64,000 nucleotides of DNA from NCBI GenBank assembly GCA_013359265.1, contig JABWCD010000008.1, positions 120,699 to 184,698 of the forward strand. The letters run 5' to 3'. The notes under the pieces were generated by a model. It was given only the letters and a program-made list of their open reading frames with translations, searched no databases and was not told the DNA's origin. Below, one piece after another: positions 55,946-64,000 of this stretch (position 1 is its first letter; each line of letters begins with the position of its first letter). The stretch is from Candidatus Hydrogenedentota bacterium (GTDB lineage: Bacteria > Hydrogenedentota > Hydrogenedentia > Hydrogenedentales > SLHB01). The position numbers and the translations under genes were made by a program.

Positions 55946-56875
55946 ATGATTGTACGCATTCTCATAGCGGCCGCTGTCGCGGTCAGCGCGGTTGCCCAAT
56001 CGAAGATCGTCATCGCGCATAGGGGCGCGTCGGGGTATGTGCCGGAGCACACGCTCGAGGCGTATGCGATGGCGCATGCAATGGGCGCGGACTACATCGA
56101 GCCGGACGTCGTGCTGACGAAGGACAAAGTCTTCATCTGCCTGCACGACATTCATCTCGAAGGAACAACAAACGTCGAGCAGGTGTTTCCGGATCGCAAG
56201 CGAGCGGACGGCAAGTGGTATGCGGCGGACTTCACGCTCGCGGAGATCAAGCAACTCGGCGCGCACGAGCGGTTGAAGAACCGGTTCCCGCAGGACAAAT
56301 CGTCATTCCAGGTGCCTGCGTTTGCGGAGATGATCGAACTCGTGCAGGGACTCAACAAGACAACGGGCCGCGAAGCGGGAATCTATCCCGAGTTAAAGGA
56401 ACCGGCGTGGCATCGCGACAACGGCCTGCCGATGGAAGAGGCGTTTCTCGAACTCGTGACGCAGTACGGCTACTCCGGCGAGGACGCAAAAATCTTCGTA
56501 CAGTGTTTCGAGCCGAGTCCTTTGAAGCGCATGCGCGCCGACCTGAAGTCTGACTTGCCGCAGATTCAACTCATGGGTGGTCAAAGAGAGTTTGCGCCGA
56601 TGATGACCAACGAGGGACTCGCGGAAATCGCCACATACGCCAACGGCATCGGTCCCGATATCGGCACCGTTGAGAAATCCCCCGACCTCGTCGCGCGCGC
56701 ACACGCAGCGAAATTGCTTGTCCATCCCTACACGCTGCGGAAGGATTCGCTGCCGCCGAAGTACACCGCATTCGACAATGCCGCGAATCAGTTCTACAAT
56801 GTGTACGGTGTGGATGGACTTTTCACCGATCACGCGGATTTGGCGATTCAATTCCTGAAGCGGCCGGCGAAATAG
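55946..56875 (+). CDS. glpQ: Periplasmic glycerophosphodiester phosphodiesterase
   Basis: 309 residues from the ATG at 55946 (AGAAGGAGA ribosome site; the frame stays open upstream into a repeat). Signal peptide MIVRILIAAAVAVSAVAQS. Family motifs are KIVIAHRGASGYVPEHTLEA (catalytic His), GADYIEPDVVLTKDKVFIC (metal Glu/Asp) and HDIHLEGTTNVEQVFPDRKR, the last being typical of GlpQ rather than UgpQ. It hydrolyses glycerophosphodiesters to glycerol-3-phosphate and an alcohol outside the cytoplasm. Confidence 0.95.
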   Translation: MIVRILIAAAVAVSAVAQSKIVIAHRGASGYVPEHTLEAYAMAHAMGADYIEPDVVLTKDKVFICLHDIHLEGTTNVEQVFPDRKRADGKWYAADFTLAEIKQLGAHERLKNRFPQDKSSFQVPAFAEMIELVQGLNKTTGREAGIYPELKEPAWHRDNGLPMEEAFLELVTQYGYSGEDAKIFVQCFEPSPLKRMRADLKSDLPQIQLMGGQREFAPMMTNEGLAEIATYANGIGPDIGTVEKSPDLVARAHAAKLLVHPYTLRKDSLPPKYTAFDNAANQFYNVYGVDGLFTDHADLAIQFLKRPAK

Positions 56876-56918
56876 ACGGGGCCCCTATCGGGTTCGGTGC
56901 ATTCTGGGGGAAACGAGC

Positions 56919-57953
56919 ATGGCATTGGCGTCGCGGTTTTGGACGACGATGTACGGAAAATGGCGCAGCGCAGGCGTCGATCGCAAGCCGGGCTATTCGA
57001 TCTTAATGATGGTTCCCGGCGATTTGGCCGTGTTTCTCGATCTCGCATTGGACGTGTGCGGCGGCCAGGACCTCACACATTGCGCGGAAATTCTCGTCAT
57101 TCCCGACCGCCCGTCGCCGGAGTTTCGCAAGCGCTTCGAGGCGTGCCAGGAAGAGCGCAGCACGTTCCCGATGCGGCTGGTGACGCTGCCGATCGTCGAT
57201 CGGCTCGTCACGCGCCGCATGAACAATCCGCACCACAATTATTTTTTGCAGCTCAAGAACGGGATCGACGCGTCGCGCACGACACACGTATTGCTGCACG
57301 ACGCGGACCTGTTCATCGTCGATCCGGGGTTCCTGAAAGCGCATTACGAAGCCTGCGTCGAGCGCAAGCTCGTGTGCCTGGGACTCAGCCCCGCCTGGGA
57401 CCAGTGGTACCGCGACAGCGGGTATCCGCACGTGACCGCGACGTGGGAGTTGTTGATCGACGTTGCCTGGGCGCAGCAGTATCCGCCCCATCAGCACCAC
57501 GGCCACCGCGGCGTGATCAACGGCGTCGCACACGATTTCGACGCTACGCTGCTGCCGCAGTGCTTGACGCCGCCGGAACGCGTGGGCCGCCACAATAACG
57601 AGTGGGCGTTCGTCCATTTCAACTATGTCATTAGCACGTACCGCTGGTTCCAGCGCAGCACGGGCCGGTTCGAGGACACGAATTTTCGGGTACTGCTCGT
57701 GCGCCTGTTAATCGACGCGTGCGACCGGTCCGGATGGCAGTACGACGCGCCGCCCATCTCCGAACTCGCAATGGGCCTGCGCAATCCGTCGCGCCGCGTG
57801 ACGTATACGAAACAGGAAACGCGGAAGAACTACCCCGAGTTCCGCGCGAAGCTGAAGGAGTTGATCGAGAAAGGCCGCCTCACCGACGCGCAGTGCGCGA
57901 TCCTCCGCAAGGGAATCGATCCGTTCGACAAGGCGTTCGACTGGCGCGGGTAA
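56919..57953 (+). CDS. Putative GT-A-type glycosyltransferase
   Basis: 344 residues, no signal peptide. YSILMMVPGDLAVFLDLALDV followed by AEILVIPDRPS and THVLLHDADLFIVDPGFLKA gives the Rossmann-like strand order and a DxD-type metal motif (DAD) of GT-A enzymes. The C-terminal half has KNYPEFRAKLKELIEKGRLT. The donor and acceptor cannot be predicted. It begins 43 bases after glpQ on the same strand. Confidence 0.6.
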   Translation: MALASRFWTTMYGKWRSAGVDRKPGYSILMMVPGDLAVFLDLALDVCGGQDLTHCAEILVIPDRPSPEFRKRFEACQEERSTFPMRLVTLPIVDRLVTRRMNNPHHNYFLQLKNGIDASRTTHVLLHDADLFIVDPGFLKAHYEACVERKLVCLGLSPAWDQWYRDSGYPHVTATWELLIDVAWAQQYPPHQHHGHRGVINGVAHDFDATLLPQCLTPPERVGRHNNEWAFVHFNYVISTYRWFQRSTGRFEDTNFRVLLVRLLIDACDRSGWQYDAPPISELAMGLRNPSRRVTYTKQETRKNYPEFRAKLKELIEKGRLTDAQCAILRKGIDPFDKAFDWRG

Positions 57954-57992
57954 GACTTGCAAGACTGACTCGCTGAGATCGCGGCGGCGGAA

Positions 57993-58790
57993 TCACGGGT
58001 GCAAAGACTTCCACACCAGTCCGCCGGTAATCAGCAAGAGCAACACGCCCATCACAACTTTGCGCCGCGGCAGCGTCAGCCATTTTTCGAAGCGCGCGGC
58101 GAGCGGGTTCACCAGTTGCGCGCCTATGAACACCAACGGCGCCAGCGCAAAACAGACGTGGCCGTAGGTCCACTGCAGTTCCACGGTCCGTTCCGCCAGC
58201 AGGTGCGCGATCGTGCCCGACGTGCTCGTGAATACCATGACCGTATTCGACAACGCCACCGCGCGCTCGTTCGAGACAAGGCCCGCCATCAACGCGAGCG
58301 GGACCAACACCGCGCCTCCGCCCGTGCCCGTCGCCCCGCCGACAATGCCCGCCGTTACGCCGATCGCCATGGCAACGCCCTGACGCTTGCGCACGTCTTC
58401 GCGCCGCACGACGACGGATTTGATGAAGAACGTGCGCAGACCCACGAATGCCAGCAGCGCGATAAACACCCAGATCACGCCCGCGTCCGAAAGGAGTGTC
58501 GTGACCCAACTGCCGAGGTAGCCGCCGACGACCGATCCGCTCGCGAAGACGACGGCCAGTCCGAGTTGACGGTCGTCCTGTCCGCGGTTCATGCGCCACG
58601 CATTCACGAGCGACACGAAGATGATGATGAACAGGCTTGTTCCCTTGGCAGTGTGCGCGTCCATGCCTCCGACGAAGAACAAGAATGCGGGAACCATGAA
58701 GATGCCGCCGCCCAGGCCGAGCGCGGCGCTGATCATTCCGACCGCGCAACCCAGCAGCAGCATCTCGACGACGAACAAGACGATTTCCAC
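57993..58790 (-). CDS. TauE/SafE-family membrane anion exporter
   Basis: 265 residues with about eight membrane helices. The duplicated family motifs are LGLGGGIFMVPAFLFFVGGM with HTAKGTSLF in the first half, and GGATGTGGGAVLVPLALMAG with ALSNTVMVFTS in the second. Members export sulfite, sulfoacetate or other organosulfur anions. A link to sulfate-ester breakdown (arylsulfatase 12 kb away) is possible but only suggested. Confidence 0.9.
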   Translation of the reverse strand: MEIVLFVVEMLLLGCAVGMISAALGLGGGIFMVPAFLFFVGGMDAHTAKGTSLFIIIFVSLVNAWRMNRGQDDRQLGLAVVFASGSVVGGYLGSWVTTLLSDAGVIWVFIALLAFVGLRTFFIKSVVVRREDVRKRQGVAMAIGVTAGIVGGATGTGGGAVLVPLALMAGLVSNERAVALSNTVMVFTSTSGTIAHLLAERTVELQWTYGHVCFALAPLVFIGAQLVNPLAARFEKWLTLPRRKVVMGVLLLLITGGLVWKSLHP

Positions 58791-58898
58791 GCAGCCTCCG
58801 AAGTTTACCTCCGCCTAGCTTACATGTGGCGCCGCTGGCTATGCACCAATCGCTGCTCGCTAGACGCTAGGTGCAAAACGCTGTAAACTTCCGTCCAA

Positions 58899-60014
58899 AT
58901 GCGTGAACTGCGGGCATGGCTAATCACCGCGTGGCGGTTGACTCTATATCTCTTCTATCGGCTCGGGATCGGGAAATGTCCAAACCTCCTGGGAATCTAT
59001 CCTGAGTTGGTGGCTGTTTTCGATCGCGTCATGGGGTGGCGCAAGAACTTGCGCGTGTCGGGCGAGTCGCATTGTCCCCGCACCGGCCCGGCCGTGTTCT
59101 CCGGCAACCACTACGCGAAAGACGACCCCTTCGTCGCCTACCGCGCCATTCACCGCATCTGTGACGGCGCATATCCCGTGCGCTACATGATGCGCGACGA
59201 CTTCTTTGCGGGCGGCGGCGGGATTCTAAAATCAAAGCTCATTGATGTGGACGAACTCGTCTGTATGCTGGGCGCATTGCAGATCAGCCGCGACCGCGTG
59301 CAATTGACGCAGCTCAAGCCTTTCATCGCGCTACTGCGCGAACAGGCCGCGTTCATCATGTACCCGGGGCGCTCGCGTTCACGCACCGGCGTCTTCGTCG
59401 AGTACCGCGACGGGATCGACGAACCCGGCGGAGTGACGTTTCTCGTGGCGCAGGCGCAGCGCAACCGGCCTGAGTTGAACGTCCCAATCGTGCCCTTCGC
59501 GCGCACATCGAACCTTGCGACGAAAACATCCGTCCTCGTGTTCGGGCCGCCTGTCTATCTGCCGCACGATGCCGATCGGGCCGTTCAGCGCGACCTCGAT
59601 TTCCGGATCATCGAGTTGATGGCGGGGCTCGTCGAGATCAACGTCACGCACATCGTGGCGGGGATTGTCTACCTGCGGTGCCTGCACGGACGCACGGAGC
59701 CGCTGAGTATTGATGCGCTAAACAAGTCAATCGAAAGCACGATTGAACGCCTGCCCAATCGACTGATCGATCCGGCCGCAAGGGCGGACTGCAGAGGTCA
59801 ACTGGAAGCCGCGCTCGACCATTTTGCGAAGTCCCAACTTATCGTGCTACGCAGCAATTCGATCACGCCGGTTGCCGGCGCCGTCCTCGCCGCGCCCCCG
59901 CACGACACCACGTACCGCGCGATCAATCCGATCAAGTACGCGGTGAATCAGATACTGCACTTACCGGATGTGATCGACGCCGTCGAACGCGCCGCGGCGT
60001 TCGACAACGCGTAG
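58899..60014 (+). CDS. PlsC-like acyltransferase family protein
   Basis: 371 residues. One hydrophobic segment near the N terminus (AWLITAWRLTLYLFYRLG), then GPAVFSGNHYAKDDPFVAYR, which supplies an H-x4-D acyltransferase motif (HYAKDD), and FIMYPGRSRSRTGVFVEY in place of the usual FPEGxRSR substrate-phosphate block. This suggests 1-acylglycerol-3-phosphate acyltransferase or a related lipid acyltransferase at the inner membrane. The C-terminal 150 residues are unusual for PlsC and unassigned. Confidence 0.65.
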   Translation: MRELRAWLITAWRLTLYLFYRLGIGKCPNLLGIYPELVAVFDRVMGWRKNLRVSGESHCPRTGPAVFSGNHYAKDDPFVAYRAIHRICDGAYPVRYMMRDDFFAGGGGILKSKLIDVDELVCMLGALQISRDRVQLTQLKPFIALLREQAAFIMYPGRSRSRTGVFVEYRDGIDEPGGVTFLVAQAQRNRPELNVPIVPFARTSNLATKTSVLVFGPPVYLPHDADRAVQRDLDFRIIELMAGLVEINVTHIVAGIVYLRCLHGRTEPLSIDALNKSIESTIERLPNRLIDPAARADCRGQLEAALDHFAKSQLIVLRSNSITPVAGAVLAAPPHDTTYRAINPIKYAVNQILHLPDVIDAVERAAAFDNA

Positions 60015-60022
60015 CCACACCA

Positions 60023-61006
60023 TTATTTCGCCGCCGGTTTCGGCTTCTCCTGCATGGCGCCGGTCATCGGAATGAAGTAGACGCCCACATCGCGCTTCGA
60101 CCGCACCTTGCCTTCCGTGTCTTTGGTGTAAACGTAGAGAATCTGCTTGCCTTTGATCGCGGGACCGACGGGAATAATCAGGCGTCCAGTGCCTGGCTTG
60201 AGTTGTTCGAGCAGCGCCGGCGGCACGTAAAGAGCCGCGCAAGTCACCATAATGATATCGAACCCGCCTTCGACTTCCGGCCACCCGTAGTAGCCGTCGC
60301 CGACTTTCTGGTGCACGTTGTCGAACCCGCCTTTCGCGATGATGTCCGCAACGGCCTCGCCCAGCGGCTTGATGATCTCGATCGTATAGACCTCTTTCGT
60401 GAGACGCGACAGCAGCGAACTTTGGAACCCGCTGCCCGTGCCGATCTCGAGCACGACGTCCGTCGGCTGCGGATTGCTCAACTGCGTCATATACGCCTGG
60501 CCGAGGTAATCGCTCAGCGCCGAGCCATAGCCAATTCCCCACGGCTTCGCTTCGGTCTCGTACGTGCTCGCCGCGGTCGAATATTTACCCTCGTAGTTGT
60601 AGTGAAAGTACTCGCGCGGCAGCGCGCGAAACGCGCCCACCACGCGCGGGTTTGCCTCCTTGAAATGTCCGGCAAGGTATTTCTCAATGCGCGCGATGGC
60701 GGAATCCTTCCGCTTCTGTACGGAATCGAACGTGCCCTGCGACATGGTCATCTTGCGGCCGGTCGCCTCCACAAGCGCGCTGTATTTCTCGAATGACCAC
60801 TCCGACATCGCCGGCGTACTCGCTATTTCCGGTTGCGCTGGGGCCGGACCGTCTGAAGTCGCAGCGGTCTCGCCAGGCGCAGAAGCGTCTGCTGGCGCGG
60901 GTGGATGCGGTGCGGGCGGGTCCTCTGCGCCAATCGCGCTGAATAGTACCGATCCGAGAATTGCGCACATCGCGACGGGCAGGGCGAGAGTCCGTCCGAA
61001 ACACAT
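60023..61006 (-). CDS. Exported protein-L-isoaspartate O-methyltransferase-like protein
   Basis: 327 residues from the ATG at 61006; the frame is open 60 codons further through a hexanucleotide tract but that part is Arg-Ala repeats. The N terminus is a signal peptide (LALPVAMCAILGSVLFSAIG) and a Pro/Ala-rich linker (about 28-60). The PCMT fold follows: GIGYGSALSDYLGQAYMTQ, motif I VVLEIGTGSGFQSSLLSRL, HQKVGDGYYGWPEVEGGFDI, then LLEQLKPGTGRLIIPVG. PCMT repairs isoaspartyl damage using SAM; export is unusual because SAM is cytosolic. The catalytic state is unknown. Confidence 0.78.
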   Translation of the reverse strand: MCFGRTLALPVAMCAILGSVLFSAIGAEDPPAPHPPAPADASAPGETAATSDGPAPAQPEIASTPAMSEWSFEKYSALVEATGRKMTMSQGTFDSVQKRKDSAIARIEKYLAGHFKEANPRVVGAFRALPREYFHYNYEGKYSTAASTYETEAKPWGIGYGSALSDYLGQAYMTQLSNPQPTDVVLEIGTGSGFQSSLLSRLTKEVYTIEIIKPLGEAVADIIAKGGFDNVHQKVGDGYYGWPEVEGGFDIIMVTCAALYVPPALLEQLKPGTGRLIIPVGPAIKGKQILYVYTKDTEGKVRSKRDVGVYFIPMTGAMQEKPKPAAK

Positions 61007-61228
<222 letters not shown>

Positions 61229-63661
61229 TCACTGCGCCGCGGCCTTCGGCGTGGGTTGCGCGAAGAGCGCCATTACGTACGCGACACACGCGACCGCAAA
61301 CAGTACGCGATACCCGAACATCACCGCAAGGAGGCTTGCCAGCGGCGACGCAATGACCGAGAACGCGCCGTTCACGGCCCATGCGATGGGGACGAACGAC
61401 GCCGCGCCGCTTGTGAGCGACGCCATGCCCAAGGGAAACATCATGCCGAGCGCAAGCGAAGCGGGCGCGAGCGCGACCACGATCAGTGCGATCTGAATCG
61501 CGTACGGCCATGCCAACGCGGCGCCAATTGCGGTATCCAGCGCCGCAGCATACAGCACGCAACTCAACGCGATTAGGACCACGGCAACGCGTACGCCGCG
61601 GCGCGGCGCCGATCCAAACCGTCCTGAGAGCGCGCTGCCCAAACCGGAGAATATGAGCATCCCGCACAATACAATGGCGAACGACGACACACTGTCGTTC
61701 AGCAAGCGCGCGAATTTGTCGATCAATGCGATTTCGATGAACAGGAATCCGAGGCCCAACGCCGCGAAGTAGCACACGCCCCGCACGATCGGCGCGTTGC
61801 CCGCGCGCAGAGTCTTCCATCGCGCAAGTGGCAAGAGCAACACGATCACGGCCATGACAAGCGCCTGCGCCAGCACGGCAATGTTCGTGAGAAACCCGAC
61901 TTCCTCGTGGGGCACAATTTCCAGCTTGTCGAGCAGACTGCCCAGGCGTGAGGGTCGGAAGACGTAATTCAGATACGGGCGGTCCGCGGTTGACGGCGTG
62001 AGATTGAAAAAGCTTTCCGCACGAAACGCGTCGCCGTCGGGGCCAAACAACGCGATCAGGTCGTCGCGCAGCGCATCCTGTGGTCCTTCGCGGCTCGTGT
62101 CCTCGGTCTTCGTCTCGAACGACACCGGCGGAAGCTCATTCCATACTTCCACCGCAGCGGGATCGATCCCCGCGAAATAGCTGGTGTCGAACGACAGATC
62201 GGAACAGAACTTCCTTATCAACTCGAGATCGTCCGCCGAAAACGCCGCCTTCGAGATCAGGATGCGTGCCGTCCATTCGCTTCGGTAGACGACGATGTGT
62301 TGTTCCGGATTGGGTAGATCGCGCAACGCAACACGGGCTGTTTCCGCGAGGCGCACCGCATACACGGGAAACTCGCGAATCGAGATTGGAATCGAGACGA
62401 TTCCGTCCGGCGCCAGCGCGCGCATGTACGCTTGAATGGCATCGACGGTGAAAGCGTACTTGTTCGCGGGTCCTTCGTCCATGTAATCGTCGGAGACGTC
62501 GATCACGTCGAACGGTTTCGTTTCGCGCGCCAGCACCGCCTGTGGCGACGCGCGCACGATCCGGCTGCGATCCAGGGACAGTGCGTCAAACGCCTGAGCG
62601 GCAAGGTTGAACATGATCGGGTCGGATTCGATCGCGAGGCAATCGACGACGCCCAGATAGCCGGTTTGCACTTCGATCGGCCGATACCCGCCGCTCGATC
62701 CGACGAGCAGCGCGCGCGCGGCGGGCCGCAGCGTGTACGGCAGCGAACTCAACGCCGCGGGCACGTAGGACAAATCGATCTCGCCGCCCGGAAGGATCGA
62801 CGCCATGCGGTTGCCGTCCTTGTACAGGCCCGGCGATGCAGGCGTGCCCGTGGAGCCCATGAGGCCGAGGTTGTTCGACAGCGCGAGGTCGCGGCGCTCC
62901 GTGAAGTTGTCGAGCAACAGGTAGTAGCCGCGCGGCGTGCGGTACGATTCGAGGACTTTGTTGTCCTGCACGTTCATCACGGGATAGATCGATTTGTATT
63001 CGAAGAAGCGCGCCTTGTTGAACGCGATCGCGGAGACTTCGCATGCTGCGACGACAACAATCGCCAGCGCCGCGTAACTCCACGTCCGCGCGCCCCCCGT
63101 CTTCGGCGCGTTCAGCAGTGCGGCGACGAACAGGACGAGCGGCACGGCGCAAATCAGGTAGAACGGATGAACGACGAACATCAGCACGAGAATTGCGGTC
63201 GCGCCCACGCCCGCGCCGATAAGATCCGCTGCGTATAGTTTCGCGACCTCGCTTTGAAACGCCGACCAACTGAGGCCGAGAAAGAAACCGCTGAGGAAGT
63301 AGAATGGGAAGAGCGCCGCGTAAAACTTGCCGATGTTCGCCAATTGCGACTTCCACAGGACGGCATTCTGCAGTTCGAGCGGATTGAACGGATTGATCGT
63401 GGTGAAGTAATAGCCCGCTGCCGCGGCGACCATCAACAGGAGGGGCAGCGCGCGAAAGAGAAACTCTTTTCGCGCCAGCGCCGCACTGCGAAACAGCGCC
63501 AGGAGCACACCGCTGACCGCAAAGCCGGTCATGGCGATCGAGATTACCCAGTACCCGTACTCGGACCAGCTTGCGACGGCGAAGTACCGCGTCAGCAGCA
63601 CCTCGTACGAAAGCGCGGCGCAAGACACGAGAAAGACCGATCCCGCCCTGACCGATGCCAC
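61229..63661 (-). CDS. Polytopic membrane protein with central spermidine-synthase-like domain
   Basis: About 810 residues from the GTG at 63661, chosen for GGAGGAA nine bases upstream; an ATG at 63718 is the alternative. Six or seven membrane helices, then a soluble domain: RALLVGSSGGYRPIEVQTGY, CLAIESDPIMFNLAAQAF, PFDVIDVSDDYMDEG and LAPDGIVSIP, the strand order of polyamine aminopropyltransferases. A second membrane block of about seven helices follows. Such MFS-like/spermidine-synthase-like fusions are widespread in PVC and deltaproteobacterial genomes. The SAM-binding glycine motif is altered (GSSGG), so catalysis is uncertain. Confidence 0.75.
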   Translation of the reverse strand: MASVRAGSVFLVSCAALSYEVLLTRYFAVASWSEYGYWVISIAMTGFAVSGVLLALFRSAALARKEFLFRALPLLLMVAAAAGYYFTTINPFNPLELQNAVLWKSQLANIGKFYAALFPFYFLSGFFLGLSWSAFQSEVAKLYAADLIGAGVGATAILVLMFVVHPFYLICAVPLVLFVAALLNAPKTGGARTWSYAALAIVVVAACEVSAIAFNKARFFEYKSIYPVMNVQDNKVLESYRTPRGYYLLLDNFTERRDLALSNNLGLMGSTGTPASPGLYKDGNRMASILPGGEIDLSYVPAALSSLPYTLRPAARALLVGSSGGYRPIEVQTGYLGVVDCLAIESDPIMFNLAAQAFDALSLDRSRIVRASPQAVLARETKPFDVIDVSDDYMDEGPANKYAFTVDAIQAYMRALAPDGIVSIPISIREFPVYAVRLAETARVALRDLPNPEQHIVVYRSEWTARILISKAAFSADDLELIRKFCSDLSFDTSYFAGIDPAAVEVWNELPPVSFETKTEDTSREGPQDALRDDLIALFGPDGDAFRAESFFNLTPSTADRPYLNYVFRPSRLGSLLDKLEIVPHEEVGFLTNIAVLAQALVMAVIVLLLPLARWKTLRAGNAPIVRGVCYFAALGLGFLFIEIALIDKFARLLNDSVSSFAIVLCGMLIFSGLGSALSGRFGSAPRRGVRVAVVLIALSCVLYAAALDTAIGAALAWPYAIQIALIVVALAPASLALGMMFPLGMASLTSGAASFVPIAWAVNGAFSVIASPLASLLAVMFGYRVLFAVACVAYVMALFAQPTPKAAAQ

Positions 63662-63875
63662 GGTATTCGATTCCTCCTCCGCGCGTGCGTGGTGTACGAT
63701 GTGTCCCGGCCGACCCATCCGCCGCCGCAAGCCGCCTCTGTATGAATCCCCGCGCGGCGCAATTGGGTCCGCGGATTCGATCCGGCACGGCCGTGTAGTA
63801 TATGAAACATCGCGCGCCCGGTTCACCGAAGGTGACGGTGCACGTGCCGGCGGGACGGCGCACGGAACAAACGAC

Positions 63876-64000
63876 GTGGAAGCACAAGCGCTCATCGAAC
63901 AACTCATGGACAGCCGCGACGACGCCGACATCATGGCGGCGGCGCGCGAGCTTGCGCCGCGCACGGGCCTTGCGCCGCACGCCGCGCGCCTGCTCGTCGA
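63876..64000 (+). CDS. Start of an unidentified gene, cut by the window edge
   Basis: A frame starting GTG at 63876 encodes EAQALIEQLMDSRDDADIMA then AARELAPRTGLAPHAARLLV, a well-formed amphipathic sequence, and is open at the window end. The frame is also open upstream to about 63770, so the start is not fixed, and no strong ribosome site is seen. No family can be named from 41 residues. Confidence 0.4.
   Translation, partial: MEAQALIEQLMDSRDDADIMAAARELAPRTGLAPHAARLLV

Noticed and set aside
63662..63964. N-terminal extension of the spermidine-synthase-like frame
   Set aside because: Ser/Arg-rich sequence with no membrane or domain character. The GTG at 63661 has a GGAGGAA ribosome site, and the region overlaps the likely divergent gene.

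Overview
This is a 64 kb chromosomal window from a GC-rich, flagellated, Gram-negative-type heterotroph. The evidence is twin-arginine, Sec and lipoprotein signals, an O-antigen-type polymer pathway, an flgK gene with a sigma-28-type promoter, and many secreted glycan-active and sulfatase proteins. The mixture of DUF4838, DUF1593, BNR/sialidase-like, heparinase and arylsulfatase proteins resembles Candidatus Hydrogenedentota or other PVC-like lineages. That assignment is inference: there is no rRNA, tRNA, CRISPR array, prophage or transposase gene in the window.

Layout. Positions 1-6483 are the end of an exopolysaccharide locus: polyprenyl-phosphate sugar transferase, TPR protein, UDP-sugar dehydrogenase, methyltransferase and a convergent SGNH/AlgJ-like hydrolase. 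Positions 6647-12276 hold secreted proteins and a heparinase-type lyase. Positions 12508-20952 are a housekeeping block: HNH protein, gap, pgk, rpsO, pnp, M16 protease and dut. Positions 21011-23460 hold a FlgM-like gene and membrane proteins. Positions 23411-46598 are a long block of exported enzymes: DUF4838, paralogous five-blade propeller enzymes, sialidases, NHL, HGSNAT-like acyltransferase, PD40, DUF1593, beta-helix, PhoD and arylsulfatase. Then come flgK (46833-48527), a patch of decayed toxin-antitoxin genes (48665-49544), a WecA/O-antigen-ligase pair (49541-53238), and a mixed tail of transporter, GlpQ, glycosyltransferase, TauE, PlsC-like, exported PCMT and spermidine-synthase-like genes.

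The most unusual content is between the genes. Small non-coding elements with terminal inverted repeats sit between TA dinucleotides. In three cases the flanking TA is part of a gene's stop codon. One element (30160-30294) separates two convergent genes and supplies both stop codons. Removing it rebuilds a CTAA site in which both genes still end properly. This suggests a non-autonomous, TA-targeting (IS630/Tc1-mariner-like) family tolerated mainly at stop codons. Many elements carry hexanucleotide tracts (CGTGCT/CGTAAT) or a CCCCCTAAATCCCCC palindrome. The second notable signal is a pair of matching sigma-28-type promoters (GCCGATAA with TAAA or TCAA 16 nt upstream). One lies before flgK and the other, 25 kb away, before a small FlgM-like gene. 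A 29-residue hydrophobic peptide gene with a strong ribosome binding site lies at 38651-38740.
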